Positions 59,101-64,000 of a stretch of DNA of 64,000 bases are shown one piece after another (within the stretch, counting starts at the first letter, position 1; each line of letters begins with the position of its first letter). The notes beneath the pieces were generated by a model. That model searched no databases and was not told the DNA's origin. It was given only the letters and a program-made list of their open reading frames with translations. The translations under genes were made by a program, and so were the position numbers. This stretch comes from Lepisosteus oculatus (Eukaryota; Chordata; Actinopteri; Semionotiformes; Lepisosteidae): the NCBI RefSeq assembly GCF_040954835.1, contig NC_090698.1:38183501-38247500 (forward strand). The letters run 5' to 3'.

Positions 59101-60976
59101 ACATTCAGTATGTGCAGGTGGAGGCAGACCAGCTTACAGACTGCATAGTGTTGGATGTCTCAAATGGCATCACAGAAGTCAATGGAATCATGATCTTGAT
59201 TGAAATTATTCCTCGCATGATCCCTCTTGAAATATATAACATCACTTTAAAGGAAGGAGCTTCCAAAGCTCTGACAGAGGATGTTATTAAAGTTAACAAC
59301 AAACACTTTGCTGCCCTGAGTTTTCAGTATTTTATCTGGGACCCTCCAAAACATGGCCATATAGAGCATTCTCGATACCCTGGTGTCCACCTCAGCTCTT
59401 TTACTAGAACACAGGTAAAATATGTATTTCTCCCTTTGCTAGATTTATATCTTTGCTTTATTTTAATCTATATGTGCAGAATAATATTTCTGTTCTTTAA
59501 ATTTGTGAATTAAAGGGCAGTTATCATGTTTTCTAAAAATATGCTTCTAAAAGCACCTTTGTGTTGCCAGAAGTAGGCAGCTGTAAATGTTTCTTGTATT
59601 TTTGTTTCTTTTATATTAGCAGCTTTGAACACTTACAATTTAGTGGATTTAGTTACAATGTAGTAGAAGATGAAAAGGGGTAGGCAGACTTTCTAGAGCC
59701 TTACTAAAGAAGAAGGTTTTGAGTCTGGATTTAAAGGTGTTGAGGGAAGGTGACTCTCTGATATTCTTGGGCATAGAATTCCAGAGTTTTGGGGCATAGC
59801 AAGAGAAGGCCCTATTGCCCAATTACCCATAGATTATAGACGAATTTGGAGGACAGAGAGGAGACCATAGTATGATGAACAAAGGCTACAAGGTGGGGAG
59901 TAGGAAGATATTAAAGTCACACAGGTACTGAGTTGCAGAGTCATGTAGAGCCTCATAGGTGAGCATAAGTATTTTGAAGTCAACACAAAACCTCATAAGA
60001 ATCCAGTGCAAGGACTCCAGGACAGGAGTAATGTGATTACTTGCACATGACCTGGTCAGACTTCTCATTGCCAAATTCTGTTCATACTGATTTTTTTTCA
60101 GAGCGGATTTAGATACGAGTTCGAGTTCTCAGTTCTCAAGACCGATGTGTGTATCAGCTTTTCATGACAGTCAGAGACATAGTCTGGCAATATTTCTGAG
60201 ATGGAAGATTGGTGTTTTTACAATGTTTTGCACGTGGGTCAAATGTTAAATCTAGATCAAATATCACCCCAAGCTCTTCAATTTAGATTCAACGACTGTG
60301 CTATCAACAGATAGGGTTACTGCATTAGCTTTTACATAGTTGATGGGAGTCATAGTTTAAATGAAGCAACTTCGGAGTCACCCAACAAACCCAACTTCGG
60401 AACTGAAACCTCCAAGACAGACAAAGTATTATTAAAATATTTGCAAGGATGCAAAAGGAGGACTGAATTCAGACACAGACTTATTTCCAGTAAAGTGATA
60501 GCAAAAAAATACAAAAGTGCAGAATTTGGCCTGAGTGCAGAACATTGAGTAATTACTACTGTTACATAATCAATCAGGTATTACTGTTTCACATGCTTTA
60601 TATTTTAATTCCATTTGCCTTTTAATACAGGTGGATTTGAGTACAAAAAAACTATCAAAATGGCAACACTTTAATACCACATCTTGAGGAAGACCAATGC
60701 ATTCTAAAACTTGTTGATCTAATAAATAAAGCTAAGTTCAGTTTTCCTGTTATCTCTAATCATTTATGTTTGAATGATTTATATTTTTCTTTACCGTAGG
60801 TTGAACAAGAGTTCGTATATTATGTTCATGATGACAGTGAGACCGTGTCTGATAATTTTACTATCATTGCCAATGACACTGAACTTAGAAAGAAGAGTCT
60901 TCCATGGACAGTGTTTGTAAACATTACACCAGTGAATGATGAGCCTCCTGTTGTAACAGCCAACAGAATCTTCAGG
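29096..60976 (+). CDS. cspg4: CSPG4/NG2-like chondroitin sulfate proteoglycan, 5' part (five coding exons, runs off window)
   Basis: Five exons join in frame: 29096-29186, 50397-50560, 55064-58633, 58941-59414 and 60800-60976, giving 1,492 residues. Each visible junction has GT-AG sites and matching phases (phase 1 after exon 1, phase 0 after the others). The order is signal peptide (about 1-31), LamG1 (about 32-203, ending at a Cys), LamG2 (about 205-392, ending at a Cys), a Thr/Pro/Glu-rich spacer (about 393-430), then CSPG repeats with motifs such as VHDDSETTHDQFTF. The layout and sequence match vertebrate CSPG4/NG2, a type I cell-surface proteoglycan of about 2,300 residues that binds matrix proteins and growth factors on pericytes and glial progenitors. 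About 830 C-terminal residues, including the membrane segment, lie beyond the window. The paralogue cspg4b, known from fish, cannot be excluded. The family call is secure; the exact paralogue is not. Confidence 0.93.
29187..29985. other. cspg4 intron 1, proximal part
   Basis: Begins GTAATT. AT-rich, no repeat recognised. It could hold intronic regulatory DNA, but there is no direct sign. Confidence 0.4.
29990..31340 (+). pseudogene. Tc1-like transposase remnant, split by a SINE
   Basis: Plus-strand fragments include WINMWLHESSYVLGQKMSGT, GSVVAMLWGTII and GLDALISLKGKINAQ before the SINE at 30845-31146. After it come LQDVNPIKHLRDILEH and INFLIEEWCNIHSAEFQ, corresponding to the SPDLNPIEHLWD and LVEEWNNIP blocks of Tc1 transposases. 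Stops and shifts throughout. Confidence 0.7.
30845..31146 (-). repeat. tRNA-derived SINE, family A, inserted in a Tc1 remnant
   Basis: On the minus strand it starts GGGGCAGACCGGTGGC, has the B-box region ATCAAATCCCGTGGCC, then TGGGCCCCTGAGCAAGG, and ends with AATAAAGTGATCTTAAA. It is nearly the same as the copy at 42896-43189. Confidence 0.9.
31341..31440 (-). mobile_element. Penelope-like element tail fragment
   Basis: Contains TTATTCCATGTTGAAAAGAG and AACACAACGTTTCGG, then GTGGAGACTTCATCGGGTG. It matches the terminal segment of the Penelope-like copies at 34, 45, 53 and 54 kb. Confidence 0.65.
31441..32226. other. no feature recognised (intron 1)
   Basis: AT-rich intronic DNA without identifiable repeats. 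Confidence 0.35.
32227..32316. repeat. perfect 28-bp inverted repeat (hairpin)
   Basis: Arms 32227-32254 and 32289-32316 are exact reverse complements (ACTTTGCAGAGATTACAAAT core). The 34-base spacer also pairs partly (CAGAAAAA with TTTTTCTG), so the fold could reach a longer stem with a small loop. It may be a short foldback transposon or a transcribed hairpin. Confidence 0.9.
32317..34289. other. no feature recognised (intron 1)
   Basis: No transposon or exon identified. TATATA and AATAAT simple runs occur at about 32695-32720. Confidence 0.35.
34290..34487. mobile_element. Penelope-like element terminus in palindromic form
   Basis: Positions 34329-34487 form a long imperfect palindrome centred near 34408: AACAAGTAATAGGTTTATTC on the left and its reverse complement at the right end. 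Inside are CTTCTTCAGGTGTG and TGAAGAAGACTTCACAGCC, the hammerhead-like segment in both orientations. Confidence 0.75.
34640..34921 (-). mobile_element. Penelope-like element 3' end
   Basis: Starts with CAGGTGGGTAGCTGCGTCAG, the same entry sequence as at 34290, then the TTATTCCATGCTGAAAA, AACGTTTCGGCCGTGGAGCC and CTTCTTCAGGTGTGAG blocks. A purine-rich tract follows. On the minus strand this is the noncoding 3' end of a Penelope-like element, as at 45.5 kb where the endonuclease end is still attached. Confidence 0.75.
34922..37090. other. no gene recognised (intron 1)
   Basis: About 35950-36420 may be an old repeat. No coding or RNA gene seen. Confidence 0.3.
37091..37280 (+). repeat. terminal fragment of a Tc1-type transposon
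   Basis: Begins AGTCACCTCCAGAATTATTG then GCACCCTTGAGAATGACAAG, a terminal-repeat sequence of a fish Tc1-like family. No transposase follows. A related fragment lies at 2790-2930. Confidence 0.5.
38150..38440 (+). repeat. tRNA-derived SINE, family B (inside block A)
   Basis: Contains GATACTGGACTGGGATACC, CATTCCAAAGATGTGC, AATGGACTGGTCCCATCTAG and ends near AATAAGCAGCTTTCTGATC. Parallel to the copy at 47.3 kb. Confidence 0.75.
38873..40337 (-). mobile_element. Tc1-like transposon with ~190-bp terminal repeats, transposase degenerate
   Basis: Terminal repeats at about 38875-39065 and 40165-40335 mirror each other (TTGCAAAAGTATCCAGACCC against its inverse; TGAATTACAAATCCTACATT also in both). 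The element sits at a TA. The minus strand encodes a C-terminal piece with WAKITPEQCEKLVHTYPKRL ending GKGGSTKY (39277-39092), and an N-terminal helix-turn-helix piece with RPTITLKELKSSVAESGV (39872-39654). Stops and shifts disable it. It splits block A and is therefore younger. Confidence 0.92.
40338..41490 (-). pseudogene. older Tc1-like transposase remnant (inside block A)
   Basis: The forward strand carries words like CAGCAATTACAGCTGTTTCTG, CATCACCATGCATGACAGTAGG and GGACATTCTTTCC in the order of a reversed Tc1 transposase gene. It is more eroded than the neighbouring 38.9-40.3 kb element and is homologous to 47.98-48.86 kb. Confidence 0.65.
41723..43830 (-). pseudogene. hAT-family transposase (ZMYM1/TTF-type-like), broken and split by a SINE
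   Basis: Minus-strand pieces follow the family order. First a TTF-type zinc finger patch (KDAAYCFAYRHFPLPNAP, about 43710-43650). Then an N-terminal helical part (43480-43200), the SINE, and the core with DFQEAESLDAAGS and VGQVCDGA. Next comes QCSAHCLNLAIVDSV (about 42600-42540) and RLSDTRWACRH (about 42400). A C-terminal part ends LLDQQIKSGKKG (about 41780). Several frameshifts are present. The C-terminal dimerisation domain (hATC) expected next is missing at the border with block A. Acidic, Pro-rich residues at 45.2-45.5 kb may be its displaced N-terminus. Confidence 0.85.
42896..43189 (-). repeat. tRNA-derived SINE, family A, inserted in the hAT gene
   Basis: On the minus strand it begins GGGCAGAGCAGTGGC, carries GGTTCAAATCCCGTGGCC (B box), and ends ATAAAATGATCTTATC. 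It is flanked on both sides by TTATTA, read on the minus strand, a six-base target duplication inside the hAT reading frame. Confidence 0.92.
43975..44004. repeat. AAT microsatellite at a LINE tail
   Basis: A run of about nine AAT units directly abuts the LINE 3' end (AAACTTAATTTTATATAGCG), on the side expected for the element's own 3' repeats. Confidence 0.9.
43977..44815 (-). mobile_element. L2/CR1-like LINE 3' end with C-terminal reverse-transcriptase ORF
   Basis: The minus frame ending at 44217 is open for 210 codons. It holds RLRPMLSLTVAEKLINIF, FSRIDYCNALLPGVS, LNKLQYVQNSAARILT, ILESLHWLPVKF, LTYKALHGLAPQYLSELL and KLWNSLPKDIRES, the conserved C-terminal part of L2/CR1-type reverse transcriptases in fish. 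The 5' part is missing (dead-on-arrival). The tail ends in AAT repeats. Confidence 0.9.
44815..45065. repeat. foldback element (~100-bp inverted repeat arms)
   Basis: The left arm includes AAACACCAAAAGGTG, GGGGCAATTCCTCAG and TTTATTTGGCCATGT. The right arm has the reverse complements ACATGGCCAAATAC, GAGGAATTGTCCC and CACCTTTTGGTG. A short centre near 44935 separates them. It lies at the truncated 5' side of the LINE. Confidence 0.8.
45066..45545. other. no intact feature; possible N-terminal part of the hAT gene
   Basis: Minus-strand frames include SQEEAPESPAAFPSPVGPHG, like the low-complexity N-terminus of ZMYM1-like hAT proteins, with stops. The link to the hAT core across the LINE is inference. 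Confidence 0.3.
45546..45998 (-). mobile_element. Penelope-like element 3' end with GIY-YIG endonuclease tail
   Basis: The minus frame at 45996-45799 encodes PIVSHFKSDGHDHTDLSVCL and SYSRKTSETKIILKLG, the C-terminal part of the GIY-YIG-type endonuclease of Penelope-like elements. A pyrimidine-rich 3' region and the hammerhead-like segment follow. Reverse transcriptase is not present. Confidence 0.85.
45999..47124. other. no gene recognised; GC-rich island at 46440-46640
   Basis: The island has CpGs and a ten-base poly-G run (about 46621-46630). Its minus frame includes HERDSETCRQSIEDESSC, unrecognised. The rest is AT-rich. Confidence 0.3.
47265..47570 (+). repeat. tRNA-derived SINE, family B (inside block B)
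   Basis: Contains GGGTCACATGGTGGTG, TTTGATGCTGGACTGGGATA, CATTCCAAAGATATACTC and AATGGACTGGTCCCATCTC. Confidence 0.75.
47980..48870 (-). pseudogene. old Tc1-like transposase remnant (inside block B)
   Basis: Forward words ATAATGCTGCCACCACTATGC, CTTTGCATTTAGACCAAAA and GAAAGCTCTTTGGTCTTCATGG are reversed Tc1 transposase sequence (the last is near the start of the protein). No long open frame remains. Confidence 0.65.
49066..50054. other. distal cspg4 intron 1, no feature recognised
   Basis: AT-rich, no repeat recognised. Confidence 0.35.
50055..50330. repeat. G-rich minisatellite just upstream of cspg4 exon 2
   Basis: A tandem array built from GTACAGGGGTGTCAGTGTCC and TGTATGACTGCAGACAGAGT modules. 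About five to six imperfect alternations are visible, with single-base differences. It ends 66 bp before exon 2. Confidence 0.9.
50397..50560 (+). CDS. cspg4: cspg4 coding exon 2: start of LamG1
   Basis: An acceptor (CACAG) lies at 50392-50396 and a CAG|GTACAG donor follows 50560. The 164 bases plus the leftover base of exon 1 give 55 codons. The peptide contains FRTSSPNGLLFLAAGQTDY, a typical LamG first-strand pattern, and ends HSARLQ, matching the human YSGRLQ boundary. The exon is more GC-rich than its surroundings and lies 66 bp downstream of a G-rich minisatellite. Confidence 0.93.
50621..51146 (-). repeat. 5S rRNA-derived SINE, minus strand, in cspg4 intron 2
   Basis: The minus-strand head contains CTGAAGCCAAGCATG, GAGCCTGGTCAGTACC and GATGGGAGACCTCCTGGGAA, matching the 5S rRNA promoter region. 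The body is collinear with 26.1-26.6 kb. The tail AAGCGCTATATAAGTG is followed by ATT units, the same tail type as the LINE at 44 kb, suggesting that LINE family mobilised it. Confidence 0.92.
51150..52929. other. cspg4 intron 2, no gene recognised
   Basis: No exon or named repeat. The minus frame of 115 codons at 51294-51641 is without motif. Confidence 0.35.
52930..54020 (-). mobile_element. degenerate Penelope-like element (reverse transcriptase and endonuclease remnants)
   Basis: Minus-strand pieces in order: a reverse-transcriptase palm remnant around 53930-53700 (YIDYVDAVTC where Penelope-like elements have a YVDD-type box; then LEHFLHHFTNFHPSLKFTV and FTALLFLDTNLSI). Next is the endonuclease around 53430-53196 (FISSNLIYCISYRKCPA, VRHFTSNSLDLSDLAVC, TSKIKIILKLV). 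The noncoding 3' end with TTATTTCATGCTGA lies at 52950. Many stops. Confidence 0.85.
54040..54440 (+). mobile_element. second Penelope-like element 3' end, opposite orientation
   Basis: The plus strand encodes the endonuclease end (SYCRKTSKTKITWK with a shift), followed by the pyrimidine-rich tract, CTGAATAAGGCTCCACAGC, then TTTCAGCATGGAATAACC and the CATGCTTACGCAGCTCCCAA end. It is placed against the 5' side of the preceding minus-strand copy. Confidence 0.8.
54441..55063. other. cspg4 intron 2, distal part
   Basis: No repeat recognised; ends with the TTTCCTTTCTAG acceptor. Confidence 0.5.
55064..58633 (+). CDS. cspg4: cspg4 coding exon 3: rest of LamG1, LamG2 and most visible CSPG repeats
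   Basis: A 3,570-bp exon (1,190 codons) preceded by a TTTCTAG acceptor and followed by GAG|GTTAGT. It encodes residues 86-1275: the rest of LamG1 (GLYVGGTGG, then RGCIDELLFN), LamG2 (GSLFVGGIDD, then FKGCLKDIKVN), the spacer, and a run of CSPG repeats. Many N-glycosylation sequons are present (NVT, NNST, NIT, NVS, NTT). A Ser-Gly pair at residues 1006-1007 (KESGPVAE) is close in position to the chondroitin sulfate attachment Ser995 of human CSPG4. One oversized exon carrying LamG2 and many repeats is typical of vertebrate CSPG4. The frame has no stops or shifts, so the gene looks functional. Confidence 0.96.
58941..59414 (+). CDS. cspg4: cspg4 coding exon 4: CSPG repeats
   Basis: The acceptor CCATTTTAG precedes 58941 and the donor CAG|GTAAAA follows 59414. 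The 158 codons (residues 1276-1433) begin VTHEDNLPSEIVYTVKVPP, align with the human segment containing DIVFSVKSPP, and end FTRTQ. Phase is 0 on both sides. The intron before it (58634-58940) is only 307 bp and carries nothing recognisable. Confidence 0.93.
59690..60310 (-). mobile_element. L2/CR1-like LINE 3' fragment in cspg4 intron 4
   Basis: Forward text AAGGTTTTGAGTCTGGATTT, GGTGACTCTCTGATATTC and AAGGACTCCAGGACAGGAGT parallels the LINE at 44.2-44.6 kb. The minus frames give SNHITPVLESLHWI, FKILMLTYEALHD and, near 60265, LGVIFD. It is more eroded than the 44-kb copy. Confidence 0.85.
60800..60976 (+). CDS. cspg4: cspg4 coding exon 5: CSPG repeat
   Basis: The acceptor TTACCGTAG precedes 60800 and the strong donor AGG|GTAAGT follows 60976. 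The 59 codons (residues 1434-1492) contain YYVHDDSETVSDNFTI and ITPVNDEPPVV, the conserved end of a CSPG repeat. Phase is 0 on both sides. No further exon was found between 60977 and 64000, so the next one should lie downstream of the window. Confidence 0.93.
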
Positions 60977-61609
60977 GTAAGTCTGCTGTGTTTACACCCA
61001 ATTATAATACTTAGCAGATTTTGAATATTAATTTCCTCCACTGCAAGTACCGCACTGTATATTAGGAACACTATTATAAATGGCAAAGTTTAGAACTTCC
61101 ATAAAGGAGTATGCAGCCCAGATTTTCTTTTAATTTTTCATCAAATAAACCATTTAATTGTGGTATACTATCCAAGTACATAAAATCTACTAATGTATGT
61201 TACACATCCATTTTGGTATACCCTTGAATATTTTAAAAACTTGAAAGTACATAAAAAACGTTAAATTACCTCAAAGAAAATCCAAAACGTTTGATTGAGC
61301 GTCTGTAGATTGAGCGTCTGTAGCTGGTATACCTGAGGGAGGCTTAGAAAGAAAAATCTAATGTGTTTAAGATGGTTTTAAAATGTTCAAGCGAACAGCA
61401 GCTGCCGCACCTTTCCTGTGTATTCAGAAATGGAAGGTTTCTTCACTGCCTAGTTTGGGGCTTATTTAGAGACGGCATCAGCTGCTTCCTTGGTTTCACA
61501 CTTACTGTACATTGCCAGAAAATGTGTGTGAATCCTGTAGGTTGGCCTGTATTCTTGTGTGTTTTTGAGATTTTAGAGATCTGAATCAAAGCCTTAATAA
61601 AAAATGCAT
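60977..61609. other. cspg4 intron 5, proximal part
   Basis: Begins GTAAGT. A 14-base unit, TTGAGCGTCTGTAG, appears twice in a row near 61294-61323. Nothing else recognised. Confidence 0.45.
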
Positions 61610-61860
61610 TTAATCAGGTTTAAACACAAAGGCGTAAGATGAGGGTTTCCTCACGTGAGCAGCACACTTCAGGTCTGGCCACAACGTTTCAAAAGGAGTT
61701 ATGTCAGGACTTTGACTTGGCCAGTCCAGAATGCGACAAATCCTTTTCAGCCATTCTATTGCGGATCTGCTTGTATATATTGGATCACTATCTTGCTGCA
61801 TGATGTTCTTTCAACTCAGCTTCAGCTGATGAATGGAGGACTGAAATTCTACCTTTAAAT
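61610..61860 (-). pseudogene. Tc1/mariner-type transposase catalytic fragment
   Basis: The minus frame encodes MQQDSDPIYTSRSAIEWL and ILDWPSQSPDITPFETLWPD, the QQDNDPKHT and WPSQSPDLNPIENLW catalytic blocks with a few changes. Only about 80 residues remain. Confidence 0.85.
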
Positions 61861-63039
61861 TTGCTTGTCCAACTATTTTAAAATTGAAAAATTTTGCAAT
61901 TTTTACAGTTTGTTTGGAGCTTGAGCTGGCCTAAAATTCACTTAACATAATGGAGAATGTCAGGATAAAATATCAAGGACAACTTATGAGCTGCGCATGT
62001 GTATCTGAATTTTAAACAGAGCTGTGGTGATAAGTTTTTAGACTTCCATTTGAATTTTCTTCTTTTTCTATGCAATGAAAGTATTAATCATAAATTTTAT
62101 ATTGGTATCAAAACAGTTTGTTAATCCCTGCAAACATAATATTCCTTCAAATTACACCTTTCTCTTGGCCGCAAATAATGCCAGATTTAGGAATTCTATG
62201 AAAACATCTCACTATGGTTTCTCTTCTGAAGTGATTATCTGTTTCTGAACAGTGAAAGCTCTGTCATTTGCAGTAAACATAATAAAAAATAAAGTTCAAA
62301 GATTAAATGCCTATGATTCTGACTTAAGTCCTTAATCAAACGTGAATAAATTTCATCCTCAGGTATCTCAGGTTCCATTTTCTTAATGTAAGTAAAGGGT
62401 AGGTTGACAGAACCTGATTAGTTATAACTCTAATAATACTAGTCTTAGTAGTAGCTAGTATTTGCTTGTCTTAATTAACATTTTGTGACCCAGGATTAGT
62501 GACAATTGTGTAACTTAATGATGTTCTATAAAGCTGTTGATATAAAATGCCTGGTTTTATCCACAAGGTGGCAATATGTTCTGATTCATCCTGGCCGGAA
62601 GTAAAGTGTTTCTCCGCTCCCGACTCTGAAGGCTAAGCTTTTCTGTCTTTCTATATTTGCTTTAAGAGACTGAATGAATTTTCACTCAACAGACCTAAAT
62701 TAACACTTTTTCAAGGTTCAAAGCAGGTAATTATTTAAAAGACTGTAAAAAAGCTTTGCTGAACTTTCTCTCAAAGACCACATTTGATGATTATTAATTT
62801 AAGGAATGAAAAGCATTACGTTACTTTTGGCTAGAATCATGATATTATTATAAATATATGTTTATAATATTAATGGCATTAATGGTTAAGATTCTTTAAT
62901 ATGGAGAGTCTCTTAAGTTTATAATTGATGTATTTCAAGAACAGAAATGGGAAAATCAAAAAGGTAATTATCTTAAGAAATTATTCTCATTCTAACTTAA
63001 AACTTATTCAAAATAAGACAGGTTCCAGTGGTTGACTTA
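61861..63039. other. cspg4 intron 5, no feature recognised
   Basis: AT-rich, with a CpG-bearing spot near 62590-62640 (TGGCCGGAAGTAAAG, an ETS-like GGAAGT). No exon of the proteoglycan gene found. Confidence 0.35.
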
Positions 63040-63299
63040 CAGTACAGGACTGCGGGTCATAATAATGTATCAAACAGCTATGCAGCAAGAGCAGGAGTGT
63101 TTCCTTATATATCCAAATATTGGAGATATTGAATTTTTTTTGCTGTGTACATATTTAATATGTTTTTCAGGTCAAAGGATTTGTGTGAGGCAAAATTATA
63201 GAATTTTAGCTTTTGTTTCTGGATATTATATTTCATACATGTTTAGCCCCGTTAGAGCAATGTCATTTATTGTATTCAGTCTTCCCATTTAAGGTGAGC

Positions 63300-64000
63300 A
63301 TAAGCATTTGTACAAATGGCTAATTGTTTAGCTGTTCCACCTAAAGGAGTTGTGAATATATAACCTTCATTCTTGCCTCTAGAGCTTACTTTTTGGATCT
63401 GTCTCTTTGTGGGCATCACAAATTCAACAACATGGAATGTCTTGAAAAAGAAACTCGTGGAAAAGTAAGCAATCATTTTAGACTAGGTCATCCAAGGAAG
63501 ACAGCAGTTGATGACAGAAAAATACAGCTGTCAAGAAACACCCCAATATCACATCCAAAGAGATTGCAGACAATCTCTAGTGTTCAGGGGTGAAGTTATC
63601 TCAGTTCACTGTGCTCAAGTGGGACATTCCAAGGTCTAAAGCAAGCTCCTCATCAGCTCTAAATAGAAACCAGGTCAGAATTTGCAAAGAAGAACAAACA
63701 TTTATGTAAAAAAGTTTTATGGGCAGACCAGACAAAGATAAACCTTTGTCAAAGTGATGTAAGGTCAGAAGTGTGGAGAAAGAGAGGAATTGCAAATGAT
63801 CCTAAGCTCATCTGTAAAGCATGGAGTCATAGCTAGGGCACTGCCTCTGGAACTGACTCACTGATCTATATTGATGATGTGACTGATAATGGCAAGACAG
63901 TGCCTTAAAATACTACACAATTCTTAAAAGAGTTCACCAGGAAGAAGAAGTGGGAATTTTTGAATTGGCCAAGTCAATCTTCTGCTTTGAATGCCACTGA
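63300..64000 (+). mobile_element. Tc1-like element remnant, cut by window end
   Basis: Plus-strand frames read FGSVSLWASQIQQHGMS near 63400, then LRLGHPRKTAVDDRKIQLSR-like residues, and after stops WADQTKINLCQSD (about 63725-63760) and the DDVTDNGKT region. It belongs to the same Tc1 family as 6.2-7.7 kb (TKINLYQSD there). The C-terminus lies beyond the window. Confidence 0.75.

Noticed and set aside
1..64000. CRISPR arrays, operons, phage or bacterial features
   Set aside because: No regularly spaced direct repeats, ribosome binding sites or dense coding; the window is clearly a vertebrate locus.

Overview
This window is vertebrate genomic DNA, almost certainly from a ray-finned fish. It is AT-rich with short exons, long introns, GT-AG splice sites and a dense mix of dead transposons: Tc1, hAT, Penelope-like, L2/CR1-like LINE, tRNA-derived SINEs and 5S rRNA-derived SINEs. 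The repeat types look like those I associate with early-branching (non-teleost) ray-finned fish, but that placement is inference. No prokaryotic signals, CRISPR array, rRNA gene or tRNA gene is present.

Two protein-coding genes are well supported and lie head to head. On the minus strand, 19538-23558, seven coding exons join in frame into a 368-residue alpha/beta-hydrolase of the isoprenylcysteine alpha-carbonyl methylesterase-like (ICMEL) type, with a complete Ser-Asp-His triad and an N-terminal membrane segment. On the plus strand, 29096 to beyond the window edge, lies a CSPG4/NG2-type chondroitin sulfate proteoglycan gene. Five coding exons are visible: a signal peptide exon at 29 kb, a LamG exon at 50.4 kb, a 3,570-bp exon holding the rest of LamG1, all of LamG2 and most visible CSPG repeats, and two more repeat exons. 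They give 1,492 in-frame residues. The last CSPG repeats, transmembrane segment and cytoplasmic tail must lie past base 64000.

Layout: 1-12 kb holds only weak gene evidence (two possible plus-strand terminal exons at 36-577, possible minus-strand terminal exons near 5.3 kb, a promoter-like stretch near 11.75 kb) plus a Tc1 element at 6.2-7.7 kb. From 12 to 19.5 kb I see only repeats. The esterase gene occupies 19.5-23.6 kb. The shared upstream region, with SINEs, runs from 23.6 to 29.1 kb. The 21.2-kb intron 1 of the proteoglycan gene (29.2-50.4 kb) is a transposon graveyard that includes two homologous ~2-kb blocks, a hAT gene split by a SINE, foldback structures and Penelope-like tails. The later introns carry a 5S-SINE, facing Penelope-like copies, a LINE tail and more Tc1 fragments.

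The two genes are not known to act together. One encodes a membrane-anchored esterase and the other a cell-surface proteoglycan. I did not find a clearly new biological system. The most checkable oddities are the GC-AG intron in the esterase gene, the duplicated intron block, hammerhead-like motifs in the Penelope-like tails, a 28-bp perfect hairpin, and the minisatellite next to exon 2.
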